Positions 23,063 to 33,342 of a DNA stretch of 47,268 nucleotides are shown one piece after another. Every line of letters begins with the position of its first letter. Within the stretch, counting starts at the first letter, position 1. The position numbers were made by a program, and so were the translations under genes. This stretch comes from Planctomycetota bacterium (GTDB lineage Bacteria > Planctomycetota > UBA1135 > UBA2386). The DNA lies in the NCBI GenBank assembly GCA_020849665.1, contig JADLFX010000015.1, forward strand, positions 1-47,268, read 5' to 3'. The notes beneath the pieces are model-generated. The model saw nothing but the letters and a program-made list of their open reading frames with translations. It had not been told where the DNA came from and searched no databases.

Positions 23063-24435
23063 GGTCCCTTGGCCCAGGGCTTGCCATCCTGCACGAAGCG
23101 TGCGGCGGCCAGCACCCGGGTCAGGAGTGCCTCGTCGCGCGCGCGCGTTCCGAAGCCCAGCACCGCGACCCGACCTTCGGCAGCCGCCGCGAACCCCGGC
23201 GCCTCGCCACGGTGCTTGCGTACCCCTTCGAGGAACTCCTCGCAGTCCTCCACGCGGTCCCACGCGGTCACCCAGAGCACCGCCGGCTCGGCCAGCCCGC
23301 CCTCGGCGTCCGCGAGGAGGAAGAGGCGGTCGCCCCCCCAGCCGCGCGCGTGCCGGTTGGTCCAGTAGCTGGCCTGGTTCATGGCCACCACGTTCAGGCG
23401 CCGCTGCTTGGGTCCGGCCATCAGCGCACAGAGCAGCTCGCCCAGGGTGTTGCGATGCACGACCCGCCCCTTGCTCCAGGCCTCGATCTGGCGGGCCAGG
23501 TCGTCCTCGGCTTCCAGCAGCACCGGCTCGTCCCGCTCCTCCGGATTCCAGTACTTGTCCGGATGCAGGATCTGCTCGCTGGAGCGCGGCGGGGACTTCA
23601 CTGCCTCGCGGATCGCCTGACCGCTCTCGCCGGAGTTCGGCGCCATCACGCCGAGCGCACCCTTGCCACGGGTCACGAAATGCAATCCGACCATGTAGTT
23701 CGCCGCCAGGAGGGTGAAGTACGGCGGCGCCTCCAGGAACGGCTTCATGCGCTCCAGTTCGCTGCGCTGCATCGCGGCCATCTCCTTGGCGTCGACCTTG
23801 CCGGTGGCCATGTGGCGGGCGGTCCAAGCGAACATCAGCGCCGTGGCGCTGCCCTCGACGAGGCCCCCGAGCGCGAAGCTCTGGTCCTCGCTGAGGTGGA
23901 TCGATTGCTCGGAGCCGATCAGCCTGCGCAGGTCGACGTGCTGGTCGTCGAGGGCGTGGCAGAGCTCGTGGGCGATGAGCATCCGGTTCACGAACTCTCC
24001 GTACCGCGCCGCCTCCACCATCATGTAGAAGGCGCCCTCGTCCGGGTCGTAGAACCCGCCCACCTGGTTCAGGAGCACGTCCAGGAGGGTCTTGCGGAAC
24101 TCTGCGCCGGGCGGGAGGAGGGCCAGCGCGCGCAGCCATGCCTCCAGCTTCGCGAGCCGCTCCGGCGGGTACTCCTTCGTGAAGAGCTTCTGCTCCAGGT
24201 ACTCGCGCAGCTGCGCCTCGGTGCGCACGTCCTTGCGCACGGGCTTGGCGAAGCGCCAGCCGCGGATCTCCTCGACCTGTTTCTGCACCTCGTCGGCCAG
24301 CGCCAGCATGGCGCGTGCCTGCTGGGCCGGATCGGCTGGCTGGGTGGTCTGTGCGGCGAGGGCCGCACCGAGGAACGAGGAGAGCAGGACCTTCTGTGCC
24401 TTGGACATGGTTGCGTACGCCTCCCATCGTCCCAT
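23059..24435 (-). CDS. exported metallopeptidase-like protein (HExxH, gluzincin-like)
   Basis: A 458-residue protein with a signal peptide (KAQKVLLSSFLGAALAA, cleavage before Gln29). The region AHELCHALDDQ contains HExxH (His156-His160), and about 35 residues on GGLVEGSATALMF provides a Glu in the EGxA context of gluzincin zinc ligands, so a zinc protease is likely. The preceding GGFYDPDEGAFYMM block is typical of uncharacterised bacterial HELxH proteins. The start ATG at 24435 has AGGAGGT seven bases upstream; an alternative ATG at 24408 lacks it. It follows the second ABC permease by 76 bases and overlaps the sensor kinase by four. It may process the exported product of the ABC systems or the kinase's input; both ideas are inference. 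Confidence 0.85.
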   Translation of the reverse strand: MGRWEAYATMSKAQKVLLSSFLGAALAAQTTQPADPAQQARAMLALADEVQKQVEEIRGWRFAKPVRKDVRTEAQLREYLEQKLFTKEYPPERLAKLEAWLRALALLPPGAEFRKTLLDVLLNQVGGFYDPDEGAFYMMVEAARYGEFVNRMLIAHELCHALDDQHVDLRRLIGSEQSIHLSEDQSFALGGLVEGSATALMFAWTARHMATGKVDAKEMAAMQRSELERMKPFLEAPPYFTLLAANYMVGLHFVTRGKGALGVMAPNSGESGQAIREAVKSPPRSSEQILHPDKYWNPEERDEPVLLEAEDDLARQIEAWSKGRVVHRNTLGELLCALMAGPKQRRLNVVAMNQASYWTNRHARGWGGDRLFLLADAEGGLAEPAVLWVTAWDRVEDCEEFLEGVRKHRGEAPGFAAAAEGRVAVLGFGTRARDEALLTRVLAAARFVQDGKPWAKGP

Positions 24436-24442
24436 GGCGCGG

Positions 24443-24449
24443 ACCTCCT
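24443..24449 (-). promoter_or_regulatory. ribosome binding site AGGAGGT deciding the metallopeptidase start
   Basis: AGGAGGT, a near-perfect anti-SD match, lies seven bases before ATG at 24435. It favours this start over the in-frame ATG nine codons downstream (24408). Confidence 0.8.
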
Positions 24450-24511
24450 GAGGAGCTTCCGGGGTGCTCACCCGGAACTCCCGCCCGCGGCCGCGGGCCG
24501 CGCCGGGTACT

Positions 24512-25339
24512 TCAGTCGCGCGGCCGGGAGTCGTACTCACGACGCGAGTAGATCCGCAGGGCCAGCACGAGCACCACGAGGCCGAACCTCAGGATCGCCC
24601 AGACGGGGTCGGTGAGCTTGGTCATGTCGACCCGTTCCAGCGCGCCGGTCAGCATGTCCTTGAGCGGGTCGTTCGGCAGGTCCGCCGGAAGCTCCGCCAG
24701 GATCCAGCGGCGGATCGGATCGGCGACGGTGGCGCCGCGCAGGCCGGCCTGGGGTGGCAGGTTGGAGACGATCAGTTCCCACCCGACCAGGAAGGTCACC
24801 CCGGCCACCAAGGGCCGCCGCAACCACACCCCGAACAGGCATCCCGTCGCGGCATAGGCCCCGGCACCGAGGCTCGCGGCGGCACAGTAGAGGCCGAGCA
24901 TCGCCGGATCCGGCCGCATGCCCTGACGCCACGCATGACCCGGGAGGGAGAGGCTGAGGTGGAAGGTCAGGAGGGCGAGCGCCACGAGCGCGGCGCCCAA
25001 CAGCCAGGTCGCCAGCCAGCGGCCGAGCAGGATGCTGCTGCGACGCACCGGCCGGACGAAGAGGTAGGAAGCCGTCCGGTCCTCCAGGTCCGTGTGCATC
25101 GCCTGGATGCCGAGGTACATCAGGGTGAACGGCAGGGCGAACTGGACGATGGCCAGGTACGCGGTGAGCCCGAAGAACACGTCTCCCCGGTTCTCGCGGG
25201 GCGCGGCCCGCGGGAGGGCGAACACGAAGAGCGCCGCGAACGCCGCGAGCACGAGCAGGAGCAGGAACACCATCTTGCTGCGCGCCTGGAGCACGAGGCT
25301 CTGGCGGGCGCTCTCGAGGGTGTGGCGGAGCCAGCTCAT
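24512..25339 (-). CDS. ABC-2-type transporter permease (second cassette)
   Basis: A 275-residue integral membrane protein. It begins with a short cytoplasmic amphipathic segment (MSWLRHTLESARQSL), then about six hydrophobic helices: FLLLLVLAAFAALFVFAL; LAIVQFALPFTLMYLGIQ; WLATWLLGAALVALALL; LYCAAASLGAGAYAATG; VAGVTFLVGWELIV; and ILRFGLVVLVLALRI. The sequence DLEDRTASYLFVRPVRR, between helices 2 and 3, is the coupling-helix region of ABC-2 permeases. ATG at 25339 overlaps the preceding ATPase stop by four bases (ATGA), so this permease pairs with that ATPase. Substrate unknown. Confidence 0.88.
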   Translation of the reverse strand: MSWLRHTLESARQSLVLQARSKMVFLLLLVLAAFAALFVFALPRAAPRENRGDVFFGLTAYLAIVQFALPFTLMYLGIQAMHTDLEDRTASYLFVRPVRRSSILLGRWLATWLLGAALVALALLTFHLSLSLPGHAWRQGMRPDPAMLGLYCAAASLGAGAYAATGCLFGVWLRRPLVAGVTFLVGWELIVSNLPPQAGLRGATVADPIRRWILAELPADLPNDPLKDMLTGALERVDMTKLTDPVWAILRFGLVVLVLALRIYSRREYDSRPRD

Positions 25340-26265
25340 GCCACCAGGTACCCGAACACGGCCTCGAGCGTGTCGTCCATGGGCGCGATCTCGTCGATCA
25401 GACCCTCGGGCTCGGCGCCCAGGCGCGTCAGGCGCTCGTGCAGGCCGTGCGCCCCCGCGGTCTCGATCAGGACGCCATCCGCCTGCAGGTGGATCGCCAC
25501 CACGCCATCCAGTGGCGCGAGGCGGCTGGCCAGCGCCCGCGGCTCGCGGCTCTTCAGCCGCAGCTTCAGGGGCCGACCCTCGAGCTGCTGCCGCAGGTCC
25601 TGGACCCGCCCCTCCGCGATCAACCTCCCCTGGTGGATCAGGACCACGGTGTCGGCCACGGCCTGCAGCTCGTGCAGCACATGACTGCTCACGATCACGG
25701 CGCGGCCCCCGGCCGCCAGCCTGCGGATCAGCTCGCCCACCTCGTGACGCGCCACCGGGTCGAGCCCGGTGAGCGGCTCGTCCAGCAGGACGATGCGTGG
25801 ATCGTGGGCCAGGGCCTGGGCGAGCTTGACGCGCTGGCGCATGCCCTTGCTGTAGCCGGCGATGGTGCGGTACATCGCGTCGCCGAGGCCCAGCTCGGCC
25901 AGGAGTTCCTTGGCGCGGGCGTCCGCGGCCCGCGTCCCGACACCGTGGTAGCGCAGCATCCACGAGACGAAGCGCCATCCGGCCAGCCGCTCGTAGTACT
26001 GGTCGATGTCCGGGCACACCCCGAGCCGGGCGCGCGCCGCGGGATCGTCCGCGGGCGCCCGGCCGTCCACGAGCACTGCGCCCTGGCTGGGACGCAGGAG
26101 CCCGCACGCCAGCTTCATCAGGGTGGACTTGCCCGCGCCGTTCTTGCCCACCATGCCGGTCACCCCGGCCTCGATGCGCAGGGTCACGTCGGTGAGGGCG
26201 GAGACCTGCCCGTACCACTTGCTCACGTCGAGGAACTCGAGCAGCGCTGCACCGCCGTCGCTCAC
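25336..26265 (-). CDS. ABC transporter ATP-binding protein (second cassette)
   Basis: A 309-residue CcmA/NatA-type ATPase. It has Walker A GKNGAGKST, the signature GYSKGMRQRVKLAQ (a divergent LSGGQ, as in drug/Nod-type exporters), Walker B RIVLLDEPLTGLDP and the switch His in VIVSSH. The C-terminal extension (about 220-309) is typical of ABC-2 export ATPases. The GTG start overlaps the preceding permease stop (GTGA), and the stop overlaps the following permease start (ATGA). It energises export through the neighbouring ABC-2 permease; the cargo is unknown. Confidence 0.94.
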   Translation of the reverse strand: MSDGGAALLEFLDVSKWYGQVSALTDVTLRIEAGVTGMVGKNGAGKSTLMKLACGLLRPSQGAVLVDGRAPADDPAARARLGVCPDIDQYYERLAGWRFVSWMLRYHGVGTRAADARAKELLAELGLGDAMYRTIAGYSKGMRQRVKLAQALAHDPRIVLLDEPLTGLDPVARHEVGELIRRLAAGGRAVIVSSHVLHELQAVADTVVLIHQGRLIAEGRVQDLRQQLEGRPLKLRLKSREPRALASRLAPLDGVVAIHLQADGVLIETAGAHGLHERLTRLGAEPEGLIDEIAPMDDTLEAVFGYLVA

Positions 26266-27161
26266 GCGATCGCCTCCACCAGGCGCAGGCGCCGGGACAT
26301 GAGCAGCGTGACCAGCGCCAGCATCCCGCCCAGGACGGCGAAGGCGATCCAGACGGGGTAGTCACGGACCGGCGTGACCCCGGCGATCCAGTTCACGATG
26401 CGCGCGCCGGCCTGCCAGGGGCTGAACGCGTGGACCCAGTACTGGCCGCGGAACGCGCGCGCGAGGATCTCCACCAAGGGCAGGCTCCCGGCGATCAGGA
26501 TCATCCAGAGGATGGTCGCGAAGTTCGGCCGGTCGGCCAGGGCCGAGAGCGCGACGGCCAGATAGGTGAGCAGCAGCGTGAGCGCCGAGAGCCCCAGCAG
26601 CACCTGCGGCACGAAGTGGATCGTGGTCGTGAAGAGCCCCCAGTCCGGCGCCATGAACACCGCCAGGATCCAGAGCAGCAGCGGGCAGCCGACGAAGAGG
26701 ACGCCCAGCAGGGCCGCAGACCCGAGCCACTTCGCCAGGAAGTAGCCCAACGGAGTGATCGCCCGGGTCCAGTAGATCTCGAGCGCCTGCGTGCCACGAT
26801 CCTTGGCGATCGCGCGGCAGCTCACCACCGTGGTGAGGAGCACGAAGACGAGGAAGGACTCCCTGAGGATCGGGTCGAGGTAGAACGCGATGTCGTACGG
26901 GTCGGCTCGCGACGTCAATCCCGGCAGCCCGCGTCCCCTCGGCACGCCCGGGCCCTCGGCCATGAACTGCCAGGCGCCGAACCGCACGGTCATCAGGAAG
27001 AGACTGACGAGCGACGGCACCGCGCAGCAGATCAGGCCCAGGATCCCCCAGCGCGACCGGAACATCGCCCGGAACTCCATGGCGCCGATCGGCAGCAGGC
27101 GCCGCAGCATGGAGGTCGGCTCGTAGCTGAGCTTGCGGTAGCCGGATCCGTGGATCACCAC
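26262..27161 (-). CDS. ABC-2-type transporter permease (first cassette)
   Basis: A 299-residue membrane protein with about six helices, including WGILGLICCAVPSLVSLFLM, ESFLVFVLLTTVVSCRAI, GSAALLGVLFVGCPLLLWIL, LSALTLLLTYLAVALSALA, FATILWMILIAGSLPLVE and VWIAFAVLGGMLALVTLL. A long non-membrane loop (about 65-95, Gly/Pro-rich) lies between helices 1 and 2. The coupling segment AKDRGTQALEIYWTRAI matches ABC-2 permeases (DRGTGTLELLLS-like). The start is GTG at 27161, one base after the stop of the first ATPase; GGGAGG lies upstream. A frame open still further upstream overlaps the ATPase and is rejected. It belongs to the first of two export cassettes. Confidence 0.88.
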   Translation of the reverse strand: MVIHGSGYRKLSYEPTSMLRRLLPIGAMEFRAMFRSRWGILGLICCAVPSLVSLFLMTVRFGAWQFMAEGPGVPRGRGLPGLTSRADPYDIAFYLDPILRESFLVFVLLTTVVSCRAIAKDRGTQALEIYWTRAITPLGYFLAKWLGSAALLGVLFVGCPLLLWILAVFMAPDWGLFTTTIHFVPQVLLGLSALTLLLTYLAVALSALADRPNFATILWMILIAGSLPLVEILARAFRGQYWVHAFSPWQAGARIVNWIAGVTPVRDYPVWIAFAVLGGMLALVTLLMSRRLRLVEAIA

Positions 27162-27162
27162 G

Positions 27163-28089
27163 TCAACGGGCGCCTCCCGCCGCGTGCACCGCACCGAGGA
27201 ACACGTCCTCCAGCGAGCGCCGATGCTCCTGGAGACGGCGCACGCTGCCGTTCGCGCCGGCGACCGCCGCGAACACCTCGCGGGCCGTCATCGACTCCGG
27301 CACGGTCAGGCGCAGCCGCCCGCCCTCCTCGACGCCCAGCTCCAGCACGCCGGCATCGCGCAGGGCGCGCTCCAGCGCCTCGCGTCGCGCGACCGCCTCC
27401 ATGTGGAACACGCGCACCGGCGTGCGCGTGAGTTCGGACACCTTGCCCGAGGCCAGGCAGCGGCCCTTCTCGAGCAGGACCACGTGGGCGCACGTGCTTT
27501 CCACGTCCTGCAGGATGTGGGACGACAGGATCACCGACTTGCCCAGCTGGCGCGCGAGGGTCCGGATCAGATCGAGCATTTCGACCCGCCCGCCCGGGTC
27601 GAGGCCGTTGGTCGGCTCGTCGAGGAAGAGCACTCGGGGGTCGTGCACGAGGGCGCAGGCCAGCTTCACCTTCTGCCGCATGCCGGTGGAGTAGCCCGAC
27701 ACGAGCCGGTAGCGCTGCTCGTCGAGCCCCACGAGGTAGAGCACTTCGTGGGCCCGGCGCGCCGCGTCGAGCACCGGCAGGCCGGTGAGCCGACCGGCGA
27801 GGGCCACGGTCTCGTAGCCGTTCAGGGCGGGCACGTAGCAGTCGCGCTCCGGCATGTATCCCACGTGGCGCCGGATCTCGAGCGCGGGAGCGTCCTGCGG
27901 CAGATCCAGGATGCGCATCGTCCCGCCCTCGGTGCGCACCAGCCCGAGCAGGGCCTTGAGGATCGAACTCTTCCCGGCGCCGTTGCGGCCCAGGAGCCCC
28001 ACGGCCCCGGTCGGGAATTCGGCGGTCACGCGATCCACTGCGGTGAAGGCGCCGTAGCGGATCGTGACCTCCTCGAGGACGACGCTCAT
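27163..28089 (-). CDS. ABC transporter ATP-binding protein (first cassette)
   Basis: A 308-residue export ATPase. It has Walker A GRNGAGKSS (35-42), signature region SGYSTGMRQKVKLA, Walker B RVLFLDEPTNGLDP and the H-loop VILSSH. Like the second ATPase it has a roughly 90-residue C-terminal extension, so the two cassettes are probably related by duplication or work as a heterodimer. ATG at 28089 (MSVVLEEVTIRYG) gives the family start; the open frame continues upstream only as low-complexity Pro/Arg sequence. It heads the coupled set ATPase-permease-ATPase-permease-peptidase-kinase. Confidence 0.94.
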   Translation of the reverse strand: MSVVLEEVTIRYGAFTAVDRVTAEFPTGAVGLLGRNGAGKSSILKALLGLVRTEGGTMRILDLPQDAPALEIRRHVGYMPERDCYVPALNGYETVALAGRLTGLPVLDAARRAHEVLYLVGLDEQRYRLVSGYSTGMRQKVKLACALVHDPRVLFLDEPTNGLDPGGRVEMLDLIRTLARQLGKSVILSSHILQDVESTCAHVVLLEKGRCLASGKVSELTRTPVRVFHMEAVARREALERALRDAGVLELGVEEGGRLRLTVPESMTAREVFAAVAGANGSVRRLQEHRRSLEDVFLGAVHAAGGAR

Positions 28090-28201
28090 CCGCGGGCCCC
28101 GCTGCGCCGGAACCCGCGACGATCCCCGGCACGTCGGGCCGCGGAGCCGCGCCGGGCAGCGTCCTCGGGTGATGCGACCGGGTTCGGGTGCGGCATGTGG
28201 C

Positions 28202-28879
28202 TCAGGTGCTCCGGGAGATCCAGGCGAGACGCAGGGGCAGGCGGCGATCCTCGAACCAGGTGTCGGTCTCGACCACTTCGACGGCGAAGTCCTTGCGGAC
28301 CAGCTCCAGGAAATTGCCAGCCGCCTCACGATAGGGGTCGCCGAGCAGCGCCCTGCCCCCGGGGCGCAGGCAGTGGCGCAGATGCCGCAGGAGCGGCTCG
28401 TCGTGCGCCTTCTCGTAGGCGACGTCGGCCAGGAGGAGCAGGTCCACCTGCACCGGCGCGGTGCTCCGGAACCAGTCCAGGCGCAGGGTCTCGACCTCGG
28501 AGACGCCGTTGTGCATGGCGTTGAAGCGCGCGAACGCGAGCGCGTCCTCGTCCTGGTCGGCGAACACGACCCGAGCCCCCTGCCGGCCCGCGGCGAGTCC
28601 GGCCAGGCCCAGCCCGCAGCCCAGGTCCATGACCGAGAGTCCCGCCAGGCTCCCCGAGCGGAGCAGATAGCGGGCCATCCCGACCGACGCGGGCCAGAGG
28701 TCGGCCCAGTACGGCAGGTAGCCGGCGCGCTGGTAGTGACGCAGCGCCTGTCCCGCCAGGAGACGGTCCATCGAGTCGGGCGTCACCAGGCTCAGGGTGC
28801 CCCCTGCCACCGGCAGCTTGCGCCGGCGCAGGCGGAAGCGGCGCAGGGCCTGCACGCGCATCGCCTCGGGAACGGTCAT
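28202..28879 (-). CDS. SAM-dependent methyltransferase (class I; METTL/ETFB-lysine-like)
   Basis: A 225-residue Rossmann-fold methyltransferase. The SAM site is VMDLGCGLGLAGLAA (about 83-97), followed by VFADQDEDALAFARFNAMHN (acidic loop binding the ribose) and, after a catalytic loop, LLLADVAYEKAHDEPLL. The upstream PYWADLWPASVGMARYL matches the protein-lysine methyltransferase group (ETFBKMT/METTL21-like), suggesting a protein or small-molecule target; substrate unknown. Start ATG at 28879 rather than an upstream in-frame ATG because the family start matches. It is 112 bases upstream of the ABC set on the same strand and probably has its own or a shared promoter. Confidence 0.87.
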   Translation of the reverse strand: MTVPEAMRVQALRRFRLRRRKLPVAGGTLSLVTPDSMDRLLAGQALRHYQRAGYLPYWADLWPASVGMARYLLRSGSLAGLSVMDLGCGLGLAGLAAGRQGARVVFADQDEDALAFARFNAMHNGVSEVETLRLDWFRSTAPVQVDLLLLADVAYEKAHDEPLLRHLRHCLRPGGRALLGDPYREAAGNFLELVRKDFAVEVVETDTWFEDRRLPLRLAWISRST

Positions 28880-29007
28880 GGAGGGCTGGTATAGCGGAGG
28901 CCCGGCCGGCGGCAAACGCATGCGGCGACCCCGGCGCGCGGCTCGGGGGGCACAGGCAATCGCCGCGGGCGCGGCGGCGAGGCGCTACCCTACGTATCCG
29001 TTCCCGG

Positions 29008-31090
29008 ATGCGCCCGGCCTTCCGCCACCTGCCCACCTTCCTGACCTTCCTGGTCCCCCTGCTGCTCCTGGCGTGGGTGGGTCAGGCAGAGCTGCGCCGC
29101 CAGGGCGAGCGGGCCGAACGGGCCCTGGAGGAACAGGCGCTGGCGTTCCTGCGCCTTGCCGACCTGCGCTGCACGGAGAGCCTGCGCGGCCTCTGCGCCA
29201 CCCTCCTCGATGCCGTCAACCTGGACCGGCAGAGCCTGCCGGCGCAGGCGCGTACCCTGCAGGAGAGGGAGTCGCGGATCCTGGACCTCCTGATCTTCGA
29301 CTCGGCCGGAGGGCTGACCTACCCGCACCTGCCGCCGCCCGAGGCAGGACTCCTGCCGTTCTCGAGCTCCCCCATGCCGCAGCTCGGGCAGGCCGAGATC
29401 CTCGGCCTGGCCGGAGACCTCACGGGTGCGCGCAACCTGCTCGAAGAAGCGGTCCGCGAGTCCGACCCCGCGCCGCGCCAGCGCCTCCAGCCCGAGCAGC
29501 GCCTGCGCGCGCTCTTCCACCTGGCCGGCCTGCTGCGCCGTCTGGGCCTCAAGGAAGAGGCCGACGTGCGCTACGCACAGGTGATGCTCTTCGCCCGCGC
29601 CCTCGCGGGCCGCAGCGCACAGAACCTGCAGGCCGGCATCGACCCCGCGGCGGTCGAGCTGCTCGCGCAGGTCGCGATGGCCGAGATGGACGGCAGACCG
29701 CTCGCGCTCCTGGAGGTGCTGCGCGACATCGGCGACGGCCGCCACGCGGACGTGGCCGACGAGCTGCTGATCGCCGTGGCCGACCGCCTGCTCTCCAGGG
29801 TGCCGCTGGAGGCCCCCGAGGCGGACGAGATGCGCGCCGCCCGCCACGCGGTGCGCGGGCTGGTGCAGGGCCGGCGCTTCGCGCGCGAGTTCCTGGCGTT
29901 CTCCGGCGCCCGGCTGCGCGAGCAGCTCCTGCACTCGCCGCGCCGCGACCCGGTCCTGCTCGTGCACGGCAGCGGCCCGGGCGCCTCGCTCGTTGCGGTG
30001 CGCGCCTGCCGGCCCGCCGAGCGCGGCGAGGGCGAGGACAAGCCCGGGTTCGTCGGCATCCGGTTGAACATCGCCCTCGCCATCAACGCACTCCTCGACC
30101 CGCTGCTGACGCCGGAACGGCAGGGCTTCGTGCTCACCGTGGCAGATCCGGACGGCGTGCCGATCCTGCCCGTGCGGCCCGTCGAGGGCGCGTCGCTGCC
30201 CTTGCAGGTCCCTCCGCTCACCACTCTGGCCGGGCTGCGCCTCCAGGCGATCCCGGTCGACCCGGAGGCGTACCTGCGCGGCCAGCGCGCCACCACGCGC
30301 AATCGCATCCTCCTGCTCCTGGCCCTCAGCATGCTGGCCGTGGGCAGCGGCTTCCTCCTGGTACGCAGCGTGAGTCGCGAGGCCGAGCTCGCGCAGTTGA
30401 AGATCGATTTCGTGAGCCGGGTCAGCCACGACCTGAAGACCCCGCTGGCGCTCATCAAGATGTACGGCGAGACCCTGGACCTCGGACGCGCCCAGACGCT
30501 CGAACAGAGCCGTCGCTTCGGCGGGATCATCACGCGCGAGGCCGACCGCCTCTCGCAGATGATCCACCGCGTGCTGGACTTCTCGCGCAAGGAGGCTGGC
30601 ACGCTCACGTACTCGCCTCGTGCCGTCGATCTCGAGGATCTGGTCGCGACCGTAACAGACGAGTATCTGCCGCACCTCGAGGAGCGCGGGGCGAAGGTGA
30701 GCGTTACCTTGGCGGCGGGCCTGACGTCCCGCGTCGATCCCGAGGCCCTGCGAAATGCCCTCGTGAACCTGCTCGAGAACGCCGTGAAGTACACCCCCGC
30801 CGATGCGAGCGAGCGCAGGGTCGACGTCGTCCTGCGCAAGGACGGCACGCATGCGGTGCTCGAGGTCCAGGACTGCGGCGTGGGCATCCCCGAGCACGAG
30901 CGCGCGAGGGTCCTGCAGGGCTTCTACCGGGCCTCCACCGCGGGCGAGGTGCGCGGCGTGGGCCTGGGACTGACCCTGGTGCGGCACTTCGTGGAGGCCC
31001 ACGGCGGCGCGATCCGGATCCTGGGGCGCGACGGCGGCGGCACGATCGTTCGACTCACCCTGCCCTTGATGGAGAGCGAGACCAGAAGCG

Positions 31091-31101
<11 letters not shown>
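29008..31101 (+). CDS. sensor histidine kinase with a large extracytoplasmic sensor region
   Basis: A 697-residue kinase. TM1 is at about 9-25; TM2 at about 434-452 (ILLLLALSMLAVGSG). The roughly 405 residues between them face the periplasm and are helical, with TPR-like sequence (ARNLLEEAVRESDP; LRALFHLAGLLRRLG) and a later mixed region, with no domain I can name. After TM2 come the HisKA domain with phosphorylated His474 (VSRVSHDLKTPLALIKMY) and the ATPase domain: N box NALVNLLENAVKY, DCGVGI, GVGLGL. The C-terminus overlaps the response-regulator start by 11 bases. The start ATG at 29008 is the only one that keeps TM1. It probably senses an envelope signal. Confidence 0.95.
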
Positions 31102-31791
<690 letters not shown>

Positions 31792-31795
<4 letters not shown>

Positions 31796-32793
31796 GCCGA
31801 TTCCCGCACCTCGCCCTGGCCGGCGCCGCGCTCGCGCTCCTGCTGGACGCGCAGGACACGCGCGAGGCACGGCTGCCGGCCGAGGACGAGAATCCGCTCC
31901 TGCGCGGGTGGCTGCAGGAGGTGCTGGACCAGGACCCCGTGGCGGCGCGGCGCTCCTATGCCGAGGCGGCGGAGAAGGGCTCCCGGGCGGACGCCGCCAT
32001 CGCACTCTCGCGACTCGCCGAGACCGAACGCGTGCTCGGCACCGACGCCTCCTGGCGGGCGCTGCTGCGCCGCATGGAGGCGGCCGGCGCCCGAGCCGCC
32101 GTGCCACGCCGCGAGGAAGCTGCGTTCTGGGCCGAGGTTCAGGCGGCGCGCCGCGCGCTGGAGCAGGCGGCCGGCCAGGAGGCCCACGAGGCCGCGGCGC
32201 TGAAGCTGCGCCAGATCCTCACCGCGCGGCCGGCACTGCTGCAGACCAGACCCTACGTGCGCGTCCCCCTCGAGACGCGGCTGGGACCGCCGGGCCAGCA
32301 GACTCTGCTGGTAGCCCTGGAAGAGCGCCTGCGCACCGCCGAGCGCACGGGGCAGAGCGAGCAGGTGCAGGAATTGCGCGAGCAGATCGCGGACCTGCGC
32401 ACGGCACGCGGCTTCCCCCAGGGACGGCCGCAGCTCCTGCTGGGTACGGCGCTGGAGATCGTGCGCTTCCGGCTGGATGGCAAGCCTGCCGCCGCGGACC
32501 GGCTGGAGGAGACGCTGCGGCAGTTGCGCCTGGGGGCGCGCAGGCCCCGCCTGCCGGGCGTGGGCGAGCTCGCGACGCTGCGCCCAGGTGCCGCCGCGAG
32601 CGAGACCCAAGGCTACCTGAGGCGCCTGCGCAGCCAGCTCGACCGGCTCGCCGACGAGGAGCGAGGCCTCGCGCCGCGCGACCGGGAGACGATCGAGCGG
32701 CTCCTGGGCCGCCTCGACACGCTCCTCAAGGAGGCTCGACACCAGGAGATCCGCGAGCTGATCCGCCCGTTCCAGATCCTCGCCGGAGAGTGA
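31792..32793 (+). CDS. exported helical protein of a two-component operon, function unknown
   Basis: A 333-residue protein not recognised by family. Residues 5-20 form a signal peptide ending LLLDA|Q. The remainder is strongly helical and charged (ARRSYAEAAEKG; LEQAAGQEAHEAAALKLRQIL; LRREQIADLR-like), with TPR- or coiled-coil-like spacing. The GTG start overlaps the regulator stop by four bases. Being encoded with the kinase and regulator, it may be a periplasmic accessory or output protein, for example modulating the kinase's sensor region. That role is inference. A terminator follows at 32867. Confidence 0.8.
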
Positions 32794-32866
32794 TCTCCGG
32801 CGAACCCCGCGGGATGCAGCACGCAGGGTGCGCCGCAAGGCGCCCCGCGCGGAGCGCGATCCAGGG

Positions 32867-32897
32867 GCGCGGCCCGTGCGAGGGCCGCGCTGTTCTT
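32867..32897 (+). terminator. intrinsic terminator of the kinase-regulator operon
   Basis: A perfect 9-bp stem, gcgcggccc (32867-32875) with gggccgcgc (32882-32890), loop gtgcga, followed by tgttctt. It lies 73 bases after the exported protein stop and just before the convergent lipoprotein stop, ending the plus-strand operon. Confidence 0.78.
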
Positions 32898-32901
32898 GGC
32901 C

Positions 32902-33342
32902 TCAGCGCCCGCCGGCCGCCGACTCGCCGCTCTGGGCGTCGGTGCCCTTCTGCTTCTCCTCCTTCGACTCGTCGAACCAGGTGTTCTGGTAGTAGTCGAG
33001 CGGCTCGATCTCGGGGCCGTACGGGTGCAGGTCGGCGAGGCCGTAGATCGGGAAGAAGCAGAAGTCCACGGCGTGGATCACCGTGTAGAGCGCGTGCTTC
33101 ACGGTGTGGAACACGAACGCCGGGATGAACGCGAGAACCTCGGTCGCTGCGCTGCCGCCCAGTCCGTTCTTCACCTCCTGGGAGGTGGCCACGGTGTCCG
33201 TGCCGCCGGCGTAGGGGATCAGGATGGGCGAGATCACGACGACTCCGAGGTCCTTGCCCGCGCGACGCATGGTGCCGCAGGCACTGAGGCCGGCGAGAAG
33301 CAGGGCAAGGAACGCGAAGAGGGGAGCGTTGCGGAGCTTCAA
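32902..33342 (-). CDS. putative lipoprotein, YceK-like architecture
   Basis: A 146-residue lipoprotein. The signal ends in LSAC (Cys22 at +1), a standard lipobox. The mature part contains PYAGGTDTVATS and a hydrophobic AFVFHTVKHALYTVIHAVD stretch, then FPIYGLADLHPYGPEIEPLD. This layout loosely recalls YceK/YidQ lipoproteins (CG, a Y-x-G/D block, then DxxLLPxD), but the similarity is weak. The start is TTG at 33342, with AGGA nine bases upstream; no ATG is available. Single gene, facing the plus-strand operon. Location in outer or inner membrane is not determined. Confidence 0.75.
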   Translation of the reverse strand: MKLRNAPLFAFLALLLAGLSACGTMRRAGKDLGVVVISPILIPYAGGTDTVATSQEVKNGLGGSAATEVLAFIPAFVFHTVKHALYTVIHAVDFCFFPIYGLADLHPYGPEIEPLDYYQNTWFDESKEEKQKGTDAQSGESAAGGR

